From: UBA2991 sp965221735
GTDB taxonomy: Bacteria > Chloroflexota > Dehalococcoidia > Tepidiformales > Tepidiformaceae
DNA length: 64,000 nt
Direction of reading: 5' to 3'
Assembly: GCA_965221735.1 (NCBI GenBank)
Contig: OZ244910.1
Location: 1,364,001-1,428,000, forward strand
Translations under genes and position numbers: made by a program
The notes under the pieces: generated by a model
Database searches by the model: none
What the model was told of the DNA's origin: nothing
What the model saw: the letters and a program-made list of their open reading frames with translations, nothing else
Shown here: piece after piece, positions 1 to 8,331 of the stretch
How positions within the stretch are numbered: position 1 is the first letter of the stretch
How the letters are laid out: each line of letters starts with the position of its first letter

Positions 1-441
1 GGCGTCACGAGGTTGCGGCATCGATCCATCCGCTCGCACGTCGAGGCGAAACCGCCCCGCGAACGGAGGCGCCAGCTCAGTGCCTACAGCCCGCCAGAGC
101 TGCTCAACGAGGTTCTTCAGGCCCTGCCGACGGGAACAGACACCCGCGTCATCCGCCTCCTGCGAGGCTACTTCGAGGACATCTACCTCTCGTTCCTCGA
201 AGTAGCCCGGGTGCTGCGGCCGGGCGGGCGGGCGGCATATGTCGTCGGCAATGTGCGGCACGCTGGCGTCATGGTCCCCGCCGACATAATCACAACAGAG
301 CTGGCCAAGCAGGCTGGCCTCGGGTTTGAGACGGGATGGGTGATGCGAGTCCGGGGGAACGCCGCCCAGCAGATGGGGCGGTACGGGCGCGAGCCATCCC
401 GCGAGTCGGTCATCCTGTTGTCGAAAGTTGCGAATCAGTGA
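1..441 (+). CDS. Site-specific DNA methyltransferase, C-terminal part (cut by the left edge)
   Basis: The reading frame is open from base 1 to the stop at 439-441, so the 5' part lies outside the window. The visible 146 residues contain a segment with RVLRPGG followed by a hydrophobic strand with VVGN, and near the end a G-RYGREPSRESV stretch. Both resemble the C-terminal third of beta-class (N4-cytosine or N6-adenine) DNA methyltransferases. The catalytic S/DPPY motif would lie upstream and is not seen. Its TGA overlaps the GTG of the next gene, the first of three 4-bp overlaps that tie it to a winged-helix-like protein, an ATPase and a PIN nuclease. Expected role: marking host DNA for a defence-type system (inference). 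Confidence 0.7.
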   Translation, partial: GVTRLRHRSIRSHVEAKPPRERRRQLSAYSPPELLNEVLQALPTGTDTRVIRLLRGYFEDIYLSFLEVARVLRPGGRAAYVVGNVRHAGVMVPADIITTELAKQAGLGFETGWVMRVRGNAAQQMGRYGREPSRESVILLSKVANQ

Positions 442-1466
442 ACCTTTGGATGCGATGGGTGGACTTCCGGGCGCTCCGGGACCTCCTGAGCCTTGTCGGC
501 GCACACGCGAACGGCCTGCGGGCCAATGAACTCGAGCGGCTCGCCACCAGCAAGGGCGTCCTGCTGCGCCGTGACGGTCAGCCATACGCGCGGAGCATCC
601 ACTATCATCACCGCCGAACCCTTGAGCGGCTCGGCCTACTTGTGAGGCACGGTCGCTTCTACACCTTGAACACTAGCCCTGCCGAGGTGGGTGCGCTGAC
701 GGCGGGGACGCAGCTCGGCGAACCGCTGCAGGCCCACGAGAAGGAGGGATTCGCAAACGCGGTGCTCCGCAACCAAGACTGCCACGACGTGTTCTTCAGC
801 ACCTTCGTCTCGTCCCAGGAGCCAGTGCGCGACGTTCGGAGGTTCGTGGCGGACGCCGCTCCGGCTGAGATGGTCGTCGAGTCCGGTGGCCGGGCATCCG
901 GCGGAACTCACTCTGAACCCCCTGATCCTATGCGCGCCCTTCCAAAGCAGGTTGCGATGCGGCCGGTAGGCGCGACCGAGTGGCGCGTGTTGAAGGGGGC
1001 CAACGCCGTGCAGGCAGTCCATTTCGGACTCAGGACCTGGTGTGCGGATCAGCTCGGGTTCATGGATGTCGCCCGATCAGCGAATGGCACCTACACCCTC
1101 TATCCGACGCACATCGTCCCTCGGCTGAGCGAGCAGGAACTCAGCGCAATGATGCTCGATGCCATCGAATTCGATGGCGACTGGGCGACAGTCAGGATCC
1201 CCGATTGCGCGCTGGAGACGGGCATCGCTCTGCACGTGCCGATAGAGCAGGCGAAGGAAGTTCTGCGGGGCTGGCTGACGGAGCACCCTGACCTCGTCGA
1301 TGGGGTGGCCACGCGCATCGGGTTCATCACGCACGGTCTAGCCGACAGCCAGCAAGCACTGGCGCTCAAGAGCTACCTACGGTCGAATCGGGGGGCATAC
1401 CTGTCGCACCTCAAGATCCATCGCACACTCCGGCAGCATGTGCGAAACGGAGGCTCAGGCTCATGA
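438..1466 (+). CDS. Winged-helix-like protein of the MTase-ATPase-PIN operon
   Basis: A 342-residue protein if it starts at GTG 438, inside a GTGA overlap with the methyltransferase stop. ATG 450 is the alternative start. The first ~90 residues have a helix-rich pattern with two HTH-like elements and a basic YHHRRTLERLGLL stretch, typical of a winged-helix DNA-binding domain. The rest is not recognised. Its stop overlaps the ATPase start (ATGA). Position and coupling suggest a specificity or regulatory subunit of the operon. I cannot assign a family, and a sensor or substrate-recognition role is only inference. Confidence 0.6.
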   Translation: MNLWMRWVDFRALRDLLSLVGAHANGLRANELERLATSKGVLLRRDGQPYARSIHYHHRRTLERLGLLVRHGRFYTLNTSPAEVGALTAGTQLGEPLQAHEKEGFANAVLRNQDCHDVFFSTFVSSQEPVRDVRRFVADAAPAEMVVESGGRASGGTHSEPPDPMRALPKQVAMRPVGATEWRVLKGANAVQAVHFGLRTWCADQLGFMDVARSANGTYTLYPTHIVPRLSEQELSAMMLDAIEFDGDWATVRIPDCALETGIALHVPIEQAKEVLRGWLTEHPDLVDGVATRIGFITHGLADSQQALALKSYLRSNRGAYLSHLKIHRTLRQHVRNGGSGS

Positions 1467-2644
1467 CCACCACGAACCAAACACAATGGCAGCTCCTCGG
1501 CCTCTCTCGCAACCCATTCCCTCCAGCAACTACAGGGAGTGCCTTCGTAGACAATATCTCGCTCCCTGAGAGTTGGGAAGCAGATCTACGAGAGCGCATC
1601 ACTCAGCTTGCTTACTCTGAAGGACCAAAGGCGCTGTTGATTGTGGGTGGATACGGAAGCGGCAAGACCTTCATCTTGAACTGGATACAGGAAAAGGTGC
1701 TTCCCGAATACCGCATCAAGTCGTACTTCTTCGAGAATCCCGGTATTGCATTCTATGACTTGGCGAACCGCCTCATGCGCCAAGTCGGCCGCTACGAATT
1801 GGCGAAGGCACTCTGGGAAATGCTCGACGACCCAAGTGATCCCACAGCTCTCCAGCAGCGGCTCATTTCTCTTGACTTCGGGCAGTGGCTCCAGGACGTG
1901 GGCAACCGCGAGGCCCGTGCTCGAGCTATCGCCACGATCGCGTCGAGGATGAGAGAAGAAGATCTGGCAGCCGATGACGAGATACTAAACAAGCTCGCAA
2001 GGCTGGTCGTCGAGACGCGCGATCGTCCCTACTTCGAGTACCGGGACTTCGTTCCCCGGTCCCGAAATTCCCTCGTTGCCGAACGCGAAGAAGCACAGTA
2101 CTTCCAAGCGCTGGTGCGAATACTGGGCCAAGTGCTCGATGCCGACGGCGTGGCGTTCGTACTTGACGAATTCGAGGATGTGGCTTTAGCGAAGCGCCTC
2201 ACCAGAACGCAGTCGACAGCGTACATCGCAACGCTGCGCCGCTTGCTGGATACGGCCGAGAGCGAGAATCTCTGGGTCATTCTGTCCACGACTCGCGAAG
2301 GTCTCGATCGGACATCCCAACTCGATGAGTCGCTCGTCCAGCGCTTCAGCTACCAGTACCTCATCCCTGAACTGTCCCATGCCGAGGCGAGAAGGATCGT
2401 TGAGAGTCGACTCGACTCCGCCAGGGTTGACGACGCCGCAGGCCTGATGCCGTTTGCCGACGATGCCTTGGACGAGCTCGACCCAACGAGTTGGTCGAGC
2501 CCGAGGCGACTGATCAAGGTCATGTGGTATGCCGTCAGCCTCGCCGCCGAACAGGGAGTCGCTCCTCCTCTCTCATCGGAGTTGGTCAAGGACGCAGAAC
2601 GGCAACTGTACGCAGAGCAGCCCGAAGCGCAGTCCGAAGCATGA
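1463..2644 (+). CDS. AAA+ ATPase of the MTase-ATPase-PIN operon
   Basis: A 393-residue cytoplasmic P-loop ATPase. The Walker A motif GGYGSGKT is at residues 62-69, a Walker B-like LDEFED is near 233-240, and a sensor-1-like ILSTTREG follows near 272. The opening WQLLGLSRNPFPP resembles ExeA/ORC-Cdc6-type ATPases that act as DNA- or partner-loading machines, and the C-terminal third looks like an all-helical lid. The start is ATG 1463, overlapping the previous stop, and the end overlaps the PIN gene start. Presumably it couples ATP hydrolysis to DNA or nuclease control. The exact family within AAA+/STAND is unresolved. Confidence 0.75.
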   Translation: MTTTNQTQWQLLGLSRNPFPPATTGSAFVDNISLPESWEADLRERITQLAYSEGPKALLIVGGYGSGKTFILNWIQEKVLPEYRIKSYFFENPGIAFYDLANRLMRQVGRYELAKALWEMLDDPSDPTALQQRLISLDFGQWLQDVGNREARARAIATIASRMREEDLAADDEILNKLARLVVETRDRPYFEYRDFVPRSRNSLVAEREEAQYFQALVRILGQVLDADGVAFVLDEFEDVALAKRLTRTQSTAYIATLRRLLDTAESENLWVILSTTREGLDRTSQLDESLVQRFSYQYLIPELSHAEARRIVESRLDSARVDDAAGLMPFADDALDELDPTSWSSPRRLIKVMWYAVSLAAEQGVAPPLSSELVKDAERQLYAEQPEAQSEA

Positions 2645-3453
2645 CCACCGTCGAGCCCTCGGATGACGGTGTGCAGAGGGCCGTTTTTCTGGACACGAAC
2701 GCTCTCGTGAGGCTATTTCACTTCTGGGAGGCCTGCAGGGATGCCACCATTCGGCTCGATGCCGTGGAGGGTTGGGCTGACCTTAAGGAGGCACTCGAGG
2801 CAGCTGGCGTGGACGCGGACACACTCACCCACGAGAACTCTCGTCCGATCAGACTGGGAATACCACCCTTCCAGAATCTCCATCGCGATGCCAGCTCGCA
2901 TCAGTACTTGTCGTCGCACGTCTCCTGGGCGGAGCTCCACCACGTACTACTTGCGGAACGCAGTATGGAGCGGATGATCCTGCAGGGGGTGCCACGGAGC
3001 GTGCGAGTGAAGCGACCCCAGATGCTATTTCGAGCCGCCTTGGAGCAGGCCGACTATGCTGAGCTGCACGATGACCTGACCGCGTTCCGAAGGGAACTCC
3101 GGGATGACTACGGCCTTGACGTGATCACCGTTGAGGACCAGGCTGCTGGCTTCGTAGCCGATCCGCGAGACATCTGGGAGGGTGCGCAAGCGGTTTGGTC
3201 TCATGTGCTTATTGAAACGCTCGATGCGTACTTGTATGCCGCTGCAATTGCCGGAGGTTCCAACATCTTTGTTAGTTCTGACGAGAGCCTTCGGAGTGCG
3301 CTCCACAGCCTTTGGCAACCAGGAGGCGACTGGATAGACCTGGTAGATTCCCTAAAGCAGGAGCTGAAGGAGGTCTGGCGGTTGGATCATGGGTCCGATT
3401 CTTCGGTGGAACTGCCAAGGCCAATCAGACCACAAGACTCGCTACCCGTGTGA
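2641..3453 (+). CDS. PIN-domain nuclease of the MTase-ATPase-PIN operon
   Basis: A 270-residue protein starting at ATG 2641, in an ATGA overlap with the ATPase stop. PIN-type acidic residues are visible in order: FLDTNALVRLF (Asp18), WAEL (Glu near 99), IETLDAY (acidic pair near 190-194) and VSSDESLR (Asp near 214). This matches the metal-binding set of PIN ribonucleases, but the protein is about twice the length of a VapC toxin and has a long helical insert between the first and second acidic sites. As the last gene of a methyltransferase-ATPase operon it is the likely effector. RNA versus DNA as target is unknown. Confidence 0.7.
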   Translation: MTTVEPSDDGVQRAVFLDTNALVRLFHFWEACRDATIRLDAVEGWADLKEALEAAGVDADTLTHENSRPIRLGIPPFQNLHRDASSHQYLSSHVSWAELHHVLLAERSMERMILQGVPRSVRVKRPQMLFRAALEQADYAELHDDLTAFRRELRDDYGLDVITVEDQAAGFVADPRDIWEGAQAVWSHVLIETLDAYLYAAAIAGGSNIFVSSDESLRSALHSLWQPGGDWIDLVDSLKQELKEVWRLDHGSDSSVELPRPIRPQDSLPV

Positions 3454-3649
3454 CTCTGGACCCCCTGTGGAGATGGTTGCCCGAAGCACACCCGATGGGG
3501 GCCAGCTTCGACGAGCAAAGCGGGGCCAGAATCGGTTGTCATTCCCACTCGGGGATTGTGGATGGCATAGCCCTCAGCTAGCTGTGCGCAGATGTGGTGG
3601 TACCGTCCGCTTTGGCGTCCTTCCCCCCGGGCGGTACCGGCTTGTACTC

Positions 3650-3697
3650 AGCGCTCGGAAACTGATCCAGGTCAGTTTGGATCAGTTTCCGAGCGCT
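3650..3697. terminator. Perfect 19-bp inverted repeat between convergent genes
   Basis: Arms 3650-3668 and 3679-3697 are exact reverse complements with a 10-base spacer. The spacer repeats part of the arm (TCAGTTT). The hairpin lies between the end of the plus-strand PIN gene (3453) and the corrected end of the minus-strand HTH gene (3720), so a two-way terminator is the simplest reading. No T-tract follows on either strand, so a recombination site or mobile-element end remains possible. Confidence 0.6.
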
Positions 3698-3719
3698 GTT
3701 GACAGGGCTGCGGTCCCGT

Positions 3720-4692
3720 CTACCTCCGCCAGCGTCCGAGCGTGAGCACGAGCCGCACCCAGCGCCAGAACAGCGCGTGCGCCAGTTCCCAGCGAGCGCC
3801 AATCAGGGACGCCTTCGCCCGGAGCAACTCGTCGCGCCGGCGGGTCTCGTCCCAGGGGTACGTCCACGGCGGGAGCGTCAACTCGTGGTCGCCGGATCAG
3901 GAGTATCTCGAGCTCGCACATGCGGACCCCACCCCTGGCGCGCTCCACGCGGCTCGCACTCTTGCGGAGATAGGCCGCGCGCGCCTGTCGCCACTCGACG
4001 ACGAGCGGCGCGGCCTCCGCATAGTCGAACTCCTCATCCGGCACGGGATCCACGGTCACGACCTCGGGGTGGCCGAGCGGGAGCCTGCCGACACGCCGCG
4101 GGCGGCCGATGACCGCCTGTGGCGCGCCCGCCGCAGCCGGCGTCGCGTCCGGCTCCCGCTCCCCCGGCCCTTCGGGTTCACCCTCGGGGTCGAGCCCAGG
4201 CGGCGCATCGCGCAGCGCCCCGGAGTCGCCCGCGACCTTCGCCGACTGCGCTCCCACCTCGCGGGCGAGCATCAGCAGACCCGCCTCCAGCTCATCCTGA
4301 CGCCGCTCGAGCGCGTCCAGCCGCCGCGTCACCGGTTCCGCCACCGCGCCGCCGGTCTCCAGCTGGCGGAGCTTCAGCGCGTCCTCCATGCGCCCGGTGA
4401 GCGTGTTCGTCTCGATGGCGCGGGTCACCGTGCGGTAGGTCACGCCCAGCGCATCCGCGGCCTTCACCGGTCCCACGCGGTCCACCAGCTCCCGCAGCGA
4501 CGCCAGCAGCTGCCGCTCGTCGTCGCCCGGGGAGGTCTGGCTCGGTGCGCCGGCCCCCCGACCTTCAGTGTTCACGTCTGTCGTCTCCTCGCCGACGGTC
4601 TCGGGCCTGCCGCCGGCCACCAATTGGCGATTGCCTTTTGTCAATGTGCCCTCTTTTCCCGCTGGAACGGGGCCTACACCCTGAATCTTCAC
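3720..4692 (-). pseudogene. HTH regulator, copy A, frameshifted near 3893
   Basis: A paralogue of the gene at 17746-18699. Both have a low-complexity N-terminus, an HTH around AADALGVTYRTVTRAI, a coiled-coil-like middle and a conserved VTVDP stretch. In copy A the frame changes at about 3893, where one extra C (after ELEILLI) breaks the match. Removing it restores a tail parallel to copy B (GDHELTLPP, then YPWD, then FWRWV-LVLTLG) ending at a TAG at 3720-3722. Unshifted, the frame runs on to 3682 with unrelated sequence. The GTG at 4692 is an uncertain start, and copy B alignment suggests a start nearer 4650. Likely a DNA-binding regulator of the mobile element. The break may be real decay or a sequence error. 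Confidence 0.65.
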
Positions 4693-4796
4693 GATTGCCT
4701 TCCTGTAGGGGCCGTTTTCCGTTGTACCGCAAGGGTTCTAGAACCTGATTGCCTTTCTGCAACCAGCCTCTTTTCCCTGTACAGCCCACTGACATG
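4649..4796. promoter_or_regulatory. Conserved repeat element, copy 1
   Basis: Three related boxes lie upstream of HTH copy A: CTCTTTTCCCGCTGG at about 4651, CCGTTTTCCGTTGTACC at 4712-4728, and CTCTTTTCCCTGTAC at about 4768. The second box follows GTAGGGG. The same two-box arrangement with about 65-base offset recurs at 18754-18846 and 11043-11135, and a weaker copy lies at 6730-6790. On the minus strand the shared core is TACANNGGAAAA. An autoregulatory operator or iteron set for the HTH proteins is the likely role (inference). Confidence 0.5.
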
Positions 4797-4900
4797 TAAA
4801 CCCACCCGGCGCGGGAACACAGTCCCCTGCAGGGGACTTCATCGGTGATATGTTCGCCGCCGCTTCCCGCGCCGATGCATGGCGCTCGCTGGCGTCGCGA

Positions 4901-6465
4901 TCACTCGCCGGTGGTTCCGTACCAGCGGTCGATCACCGGCGCTGCGAGGCTCGCGGACCCCGTCGGGGCCTCGCCAACGAAGGCGAGTCGCACGTAGCAC
5001 GCGCCGCGCTCCACGCCCGCGCACACCGCCTCGTGCGCCTCGTCCCGCATCGCCAGATAGAGCCGCAGGAAGCCGCGCCGGAAAGCCTCGTCCCTGAGCG
5101 CGTCGTAGAGGTCGAGGAAGAGGCCGCGGCCTAGGCTGTAGGCGCAGCCCGAGCCGCGGTAGACCTCGTCGCCGGACTCGGGGTGCTCGGCCGCCAGGCG
5201 ATCGAGGGCGCCGAGGGTGCTCGCGAGCGGGCAGGGGGCGAGCGGCCGAGGCTCCGCCACGCGGCTCGCCATGAGCTCGGCCGCGCCCTCGGCGATCCAC
5301 GGCGGATGGAACGGCCAGTAGACGTGCGCCAGCTCGTGGGCGATCAGGTAGCGGTCCTCCCCGGAGCCCGGCGCGACCGTGATGACGCCGCGCGGCCCGC
5401 CGCCCCCCAGGCCGCCCGCGACATCGGCGACCACCACCGCGATGTGGCCCACCGGGAATGCCGCCCCCATGAACGCCTCGTGCTCGCGCGCGAGTTCCTC
5501 GAGGATGCCAAGCGCGCCGCCGGGCTCCGACCCGGCGTAGACGGCGGAGAGCGTCACCGTTTCCGTGAGCGGCAGCCGCACAGTCCGCGTCTCGACCGGC
5601 GTGCGCTCGCGGTCGAGGATGGCGTCGACGCGTTCGGGATGCGCGTCCACCACCGGGTCCAGCGCGGCCACGCGCACGGCGTGCCCGTCGGCAATCCCGG
5701 CGGCGAGCAGGGGATGCGCGAGGATGCGGTCGAACAGCGCCCGCGAGGCGGAGAGCGCGCGGGCGAGGGCCTCCAGCGCTGCCGCGTCGGCCCCGCTTAC
5801 CTCGTCGAGGAAAGGCATCGCGAGGATGCGCACGGTGGCCGCCTCGTCCGCCGCCGCGTAGCTCCTCCCCGACATCGCCCACAGCGTCCACAGCGCGCGC
5901 GTCTCGGAGTCCGTGAGCCCGTCCCGGAGCCATCCCCGCTCCTCCACCGCAGCGAAGACGTGCGGGGAGTCGAGCGCCAGCTCGTGGAGCGCGAGCGCGC
6001 CGCCTGACTCGTGCGCGCCCACGCCGTCCGCCACCCAGCCGAGACGCTCGATCCGCGACAGCGCGCCTGGGGCGAGCGCCGCCAGCCTGAGGGCGCTGAC
6101 CGCGACCTCGTCGCCATCGCCGATGCCGCCTTCGAGGCGCGGGCTCGCGAGCGCCGCTCCGAGCTCGCCGGGCGGGAGCTGCCTGAGGCTCTCCAGTATC
6201 GCGAGGTCGCGCGTCCCGACGGTTGCGAGGAACGGCATCTCCAGCAGCAGCGCGGTCGCGTCCGCGTCGCGGTGGGCGAGGGCGTCACTGGCGTCGATGC
6301 GGTGGTGGGGTGTGCGGTAGCCACAGGCGCCGCCGTCTCGCCCGGGGAGGGCGTCGCCGATGCGGTCGGGGGCAGCGGAACCTCCGGCGGCCGGGTATCG
6401 CCGCAGGCCGTCAGCAGGGCGAGCCCGATGAGCGCCGCCGGTCCGAGGCCCATCGCCCGTCTCAC
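4901..6465 (-). pseudogene. Secreted lipoprotein zinc metallopeptidase, frameshifted
   Basis: The minus-strand frame beginning at 6465 encodes a lipoprotein signal peptide with lipobox LTAC, followed by a Pro/Thr/Ser-rich linker. The frame that continues the protein is a different one and reads into residues from about PHHRIDASDALAHRD onward. The frame must therefore change between about 6240 and 6310. The body has helical repeat-like segments (MPFLATVG and MPFLDEVS recur) and a HELAH zinc site near 5320-5350 with the downstream Glu in WIAEGAAEL, as in gluzincin peptidases. Expected location is the outer face of the membrane. The single frame change could be a base error or a disabled gene. 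Confidence 0.65.
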
Positions 6466-6589
6466 GCCGGCTGCCCTCCGCTGTGCGCGTCCCGCGCGCC
6501 CGGTTCGGCAGCCATACTACGGGAGCGGCGAACGGCCTCGGTCAACGTCCGCCACGGTACGCTGGCCCGCTGATGCAGGCCCCGCCAAC

Positions 6590-6835
6590 GCCCGCGACCC
6601 CGACGAGCAAGTGCAATTCCTACAATGCCAATCCTGCAATCGGGCTGACACGGAGGCGCAAACTCTCCCCGGCGTTCGTTGCCTCACCGCAACCGCCGTA
6701 GCCCCTTGCCACGCAACGCGTTTCACCCCCGATTGCACTTTTCACCAACGTTCGATCTCTCTTACAGGGCACCGACGTCGAAACGCCCTCCGGGGAGATT
6801 GCACTTTCCGCGAGCGAGCGCTTTGACAGGTGTCT
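6590..6835. promoter_or_regulatory. Repeat-rich intergenic region, diverged copy of the conserved element
   Basis: The 722-base gap between the lipoprotein gene (6465) and the ParB-like gene (7188) has no convincing gene. Its left half holds repeats: GATTGCACTTT occurs twice (near 6730 and 6799), with a related GTGCAATTCC near 6610. The stretch CACCAACGTTCGATCTCTC at about 6747 parallels a stretch near 11104 in the copy-3 element. It probably forms the promoter and operator region of the minus-strand lipoprotein gene. From 6836 to 7187 I see only the promoter region of the next gene. Confidence 0.4.
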
Positions 6836-7187
6836 CCGACAAGCGCATGGGTGGGCGCAGGCTCAGCGGCCAGAGACGCCAAGCGCAAGCTTCGAGGGCT
6901 CTTGAGGATCGCACGGTCGTATTCGCCGTGGCGGTCACCCGCCTCAGATGAGGTCGTCGCCGCCCTCGACGGCGAGTTCCACAGACTTGGCCCGTGGATC
7001 GGTCTGGGCGGTCCTGTGGGACCGGAGGGGTGACGCCGCCGGACCACCGGGTGGCCGTTCTGGCGCAGGACCGCCCAATCGAGGTTGTCTGGCACCCGCG
7101 GGCCCGCATGACCGCTTGGCCGATGGTTCGTGTTCGTGCGGGGACATCTTGCGCTAAACTCGGCCTGAGCCCCGCCGGAGGAGTTTC

Positions 7188-8324
7188 ATGACGAATCAGC
7201 CCCCAGCTACTGCTTCCGGCGAGCAGATGTACGCACCCGAGTACGTGCCGGTTGACGACTTGAATCTGGATTCTCGAAACCCGCGCATCCAGCAGGTGGG
7301 CGAAGATCTCAACGAACAGAGCATCCTAGGGATCCTCTGGCGCGAGTACTCCGTCGAGGAAGTGGCACTGTCCATCGCCCAGAACGGCTTCTTCCCACAT
7401 GAGCCTCTATTCGCGGCCGAAGAGGATGGGAAGCTCATCGTCATCGAGGGCAATCGCAGACTGGCTGCTGTGCGGCTCTTACGAGACAGCGGGCTCCGCG
7501 AGCAGCTCCAGGCGAAAACCCTGCCGACGATTTCGGATGAGCGCGCTGCCGCCCTTGCGTCGTTGCCGGTCATCCACTGCCAACGAAACGAGATATGGCA
7601 GTACATCGGATTCAAGCACGTCAACGGCCCTCAGGCATGGAATTCCTTCGCGAAGGCCGAGTACATCGCATGGGTCAGGAACGAGCTCGGCACCGAGCTC
7701 GCCGACATCGCAAACACGATCGGCGACACTCACTCCACAGTGGCGCGACTGTATCGGGCCTATATGGCGCTGAAGCAGGCCGAGGATCGCGGCGTCTATG
7801 ACCGTGAGCAACGGACGAGGAAGCACTTCTCGTTCTCGCATCTGTACACGGGACTCGACTACCAGGGGATCCGCGAGTTCACCGGGGTCGCCGATCTCGA
7901 CCCCCCAAAAGAAAAGCCCATCCCGGCCAGCAGAATGAAACACTTCGGCGAACTCTGCGTCTGGCTGTGGGGTGACAAGAGCCGGGATCAGCCAGCGCTG
8001 ATCAGGAGCCAGAACCCACACCTGCGGGAGCTGGATGAGGCCTTGAAGTCCGCCGATGGCATTCGTGCCCTTCGCGCTGGCTACGGACTCCGACCGTCGC
8101 TCGATGTCGCCCGTGGTGACACGGCTCTCTTCAGGGAAGCGCTCCTCAAGGCCAAGCAATCGCTTCAGGACGCGCGGGCGAAGGTGGTCACAGGATTCGC
8201 GGGAGAAGCCGACCTCTCTCGTGAAATCGAGGAGATCGTATCGCTGGCCGATGCGCTCTACGAGGACATGAGCGACGTGACCGTCGAGCGGCGCAAGCGC
8301 CGCCGGGCGGCGAGGGAAAAGTAA
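7188..8324 (+). CDS. ParB/Srx-fold protein of a modification cassette
   Basis: A 378-residue cytoplasmic protein with a good ribosome site (GGAGG) seven bases before ATG 7188. The N-terminal ~100 residues have the ParB/sulfiredoxin-like fold signature: VPVDDLNLDSRNPR, then IAQNGFF, then VIEGNRRLAAVRLL near residues 84-97. An HTH-like segment (ANTIGDTHSTVARLYR) follows around 185, and the C-terminal half is charged and helical. It is not a chromosomal ParB, since there is no ParA beside it. It sits directly before a putative nuclease and an adenine methylase, so it likely acts as the DNA-recognition or nicking component of that cassette (inference). Confidence 0.7.
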   Translation: MTNQPPATASGEQMYAPEYVPVDDLNLDSRNPRIQQVGEDLNEQSILGILWREYSVEEVALSIAQNGFFPHEPLFAAEEDGKLIVIEGNRRLAAVRLLRDSGLREQLQAKTLPTISDERAAALASLPVIHCQRNEIWQYIGFKHVNGPQAWNSFAKAEYIAWVRNELGTELADIANTIGDTHSTVARLYRAYMALKQAEDRGVYDREQRTRKHFSFSHLYTGLDYQGIREFTGVADLDPPKEKPIPASRMKHFGELCVWLWGDKSRDQPALIRSQNPHLRELDEALKSADGIRALRAGYGLRPSLDVARGDTALFREALLKAKQSLQDARAKVVTGFAGEADLSREIEEIVSLADALYEDMSDVTVERRKRRRAAREK

Positions 8325-8331
8325 ACCGCCA

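Noticed and set aside
3742..4848. A 368-residue plus-strand frame opposite HTH copy A.
   Set aside because: Antisense to the HTH gene, which has a paralogue and conserved motifs.
5183..6007. A 274-residue Arg-rich frame opposite the lipoprotein protease.
   Set aside because: Composition is that of antisense GC-rich DNA and no motif is seen.
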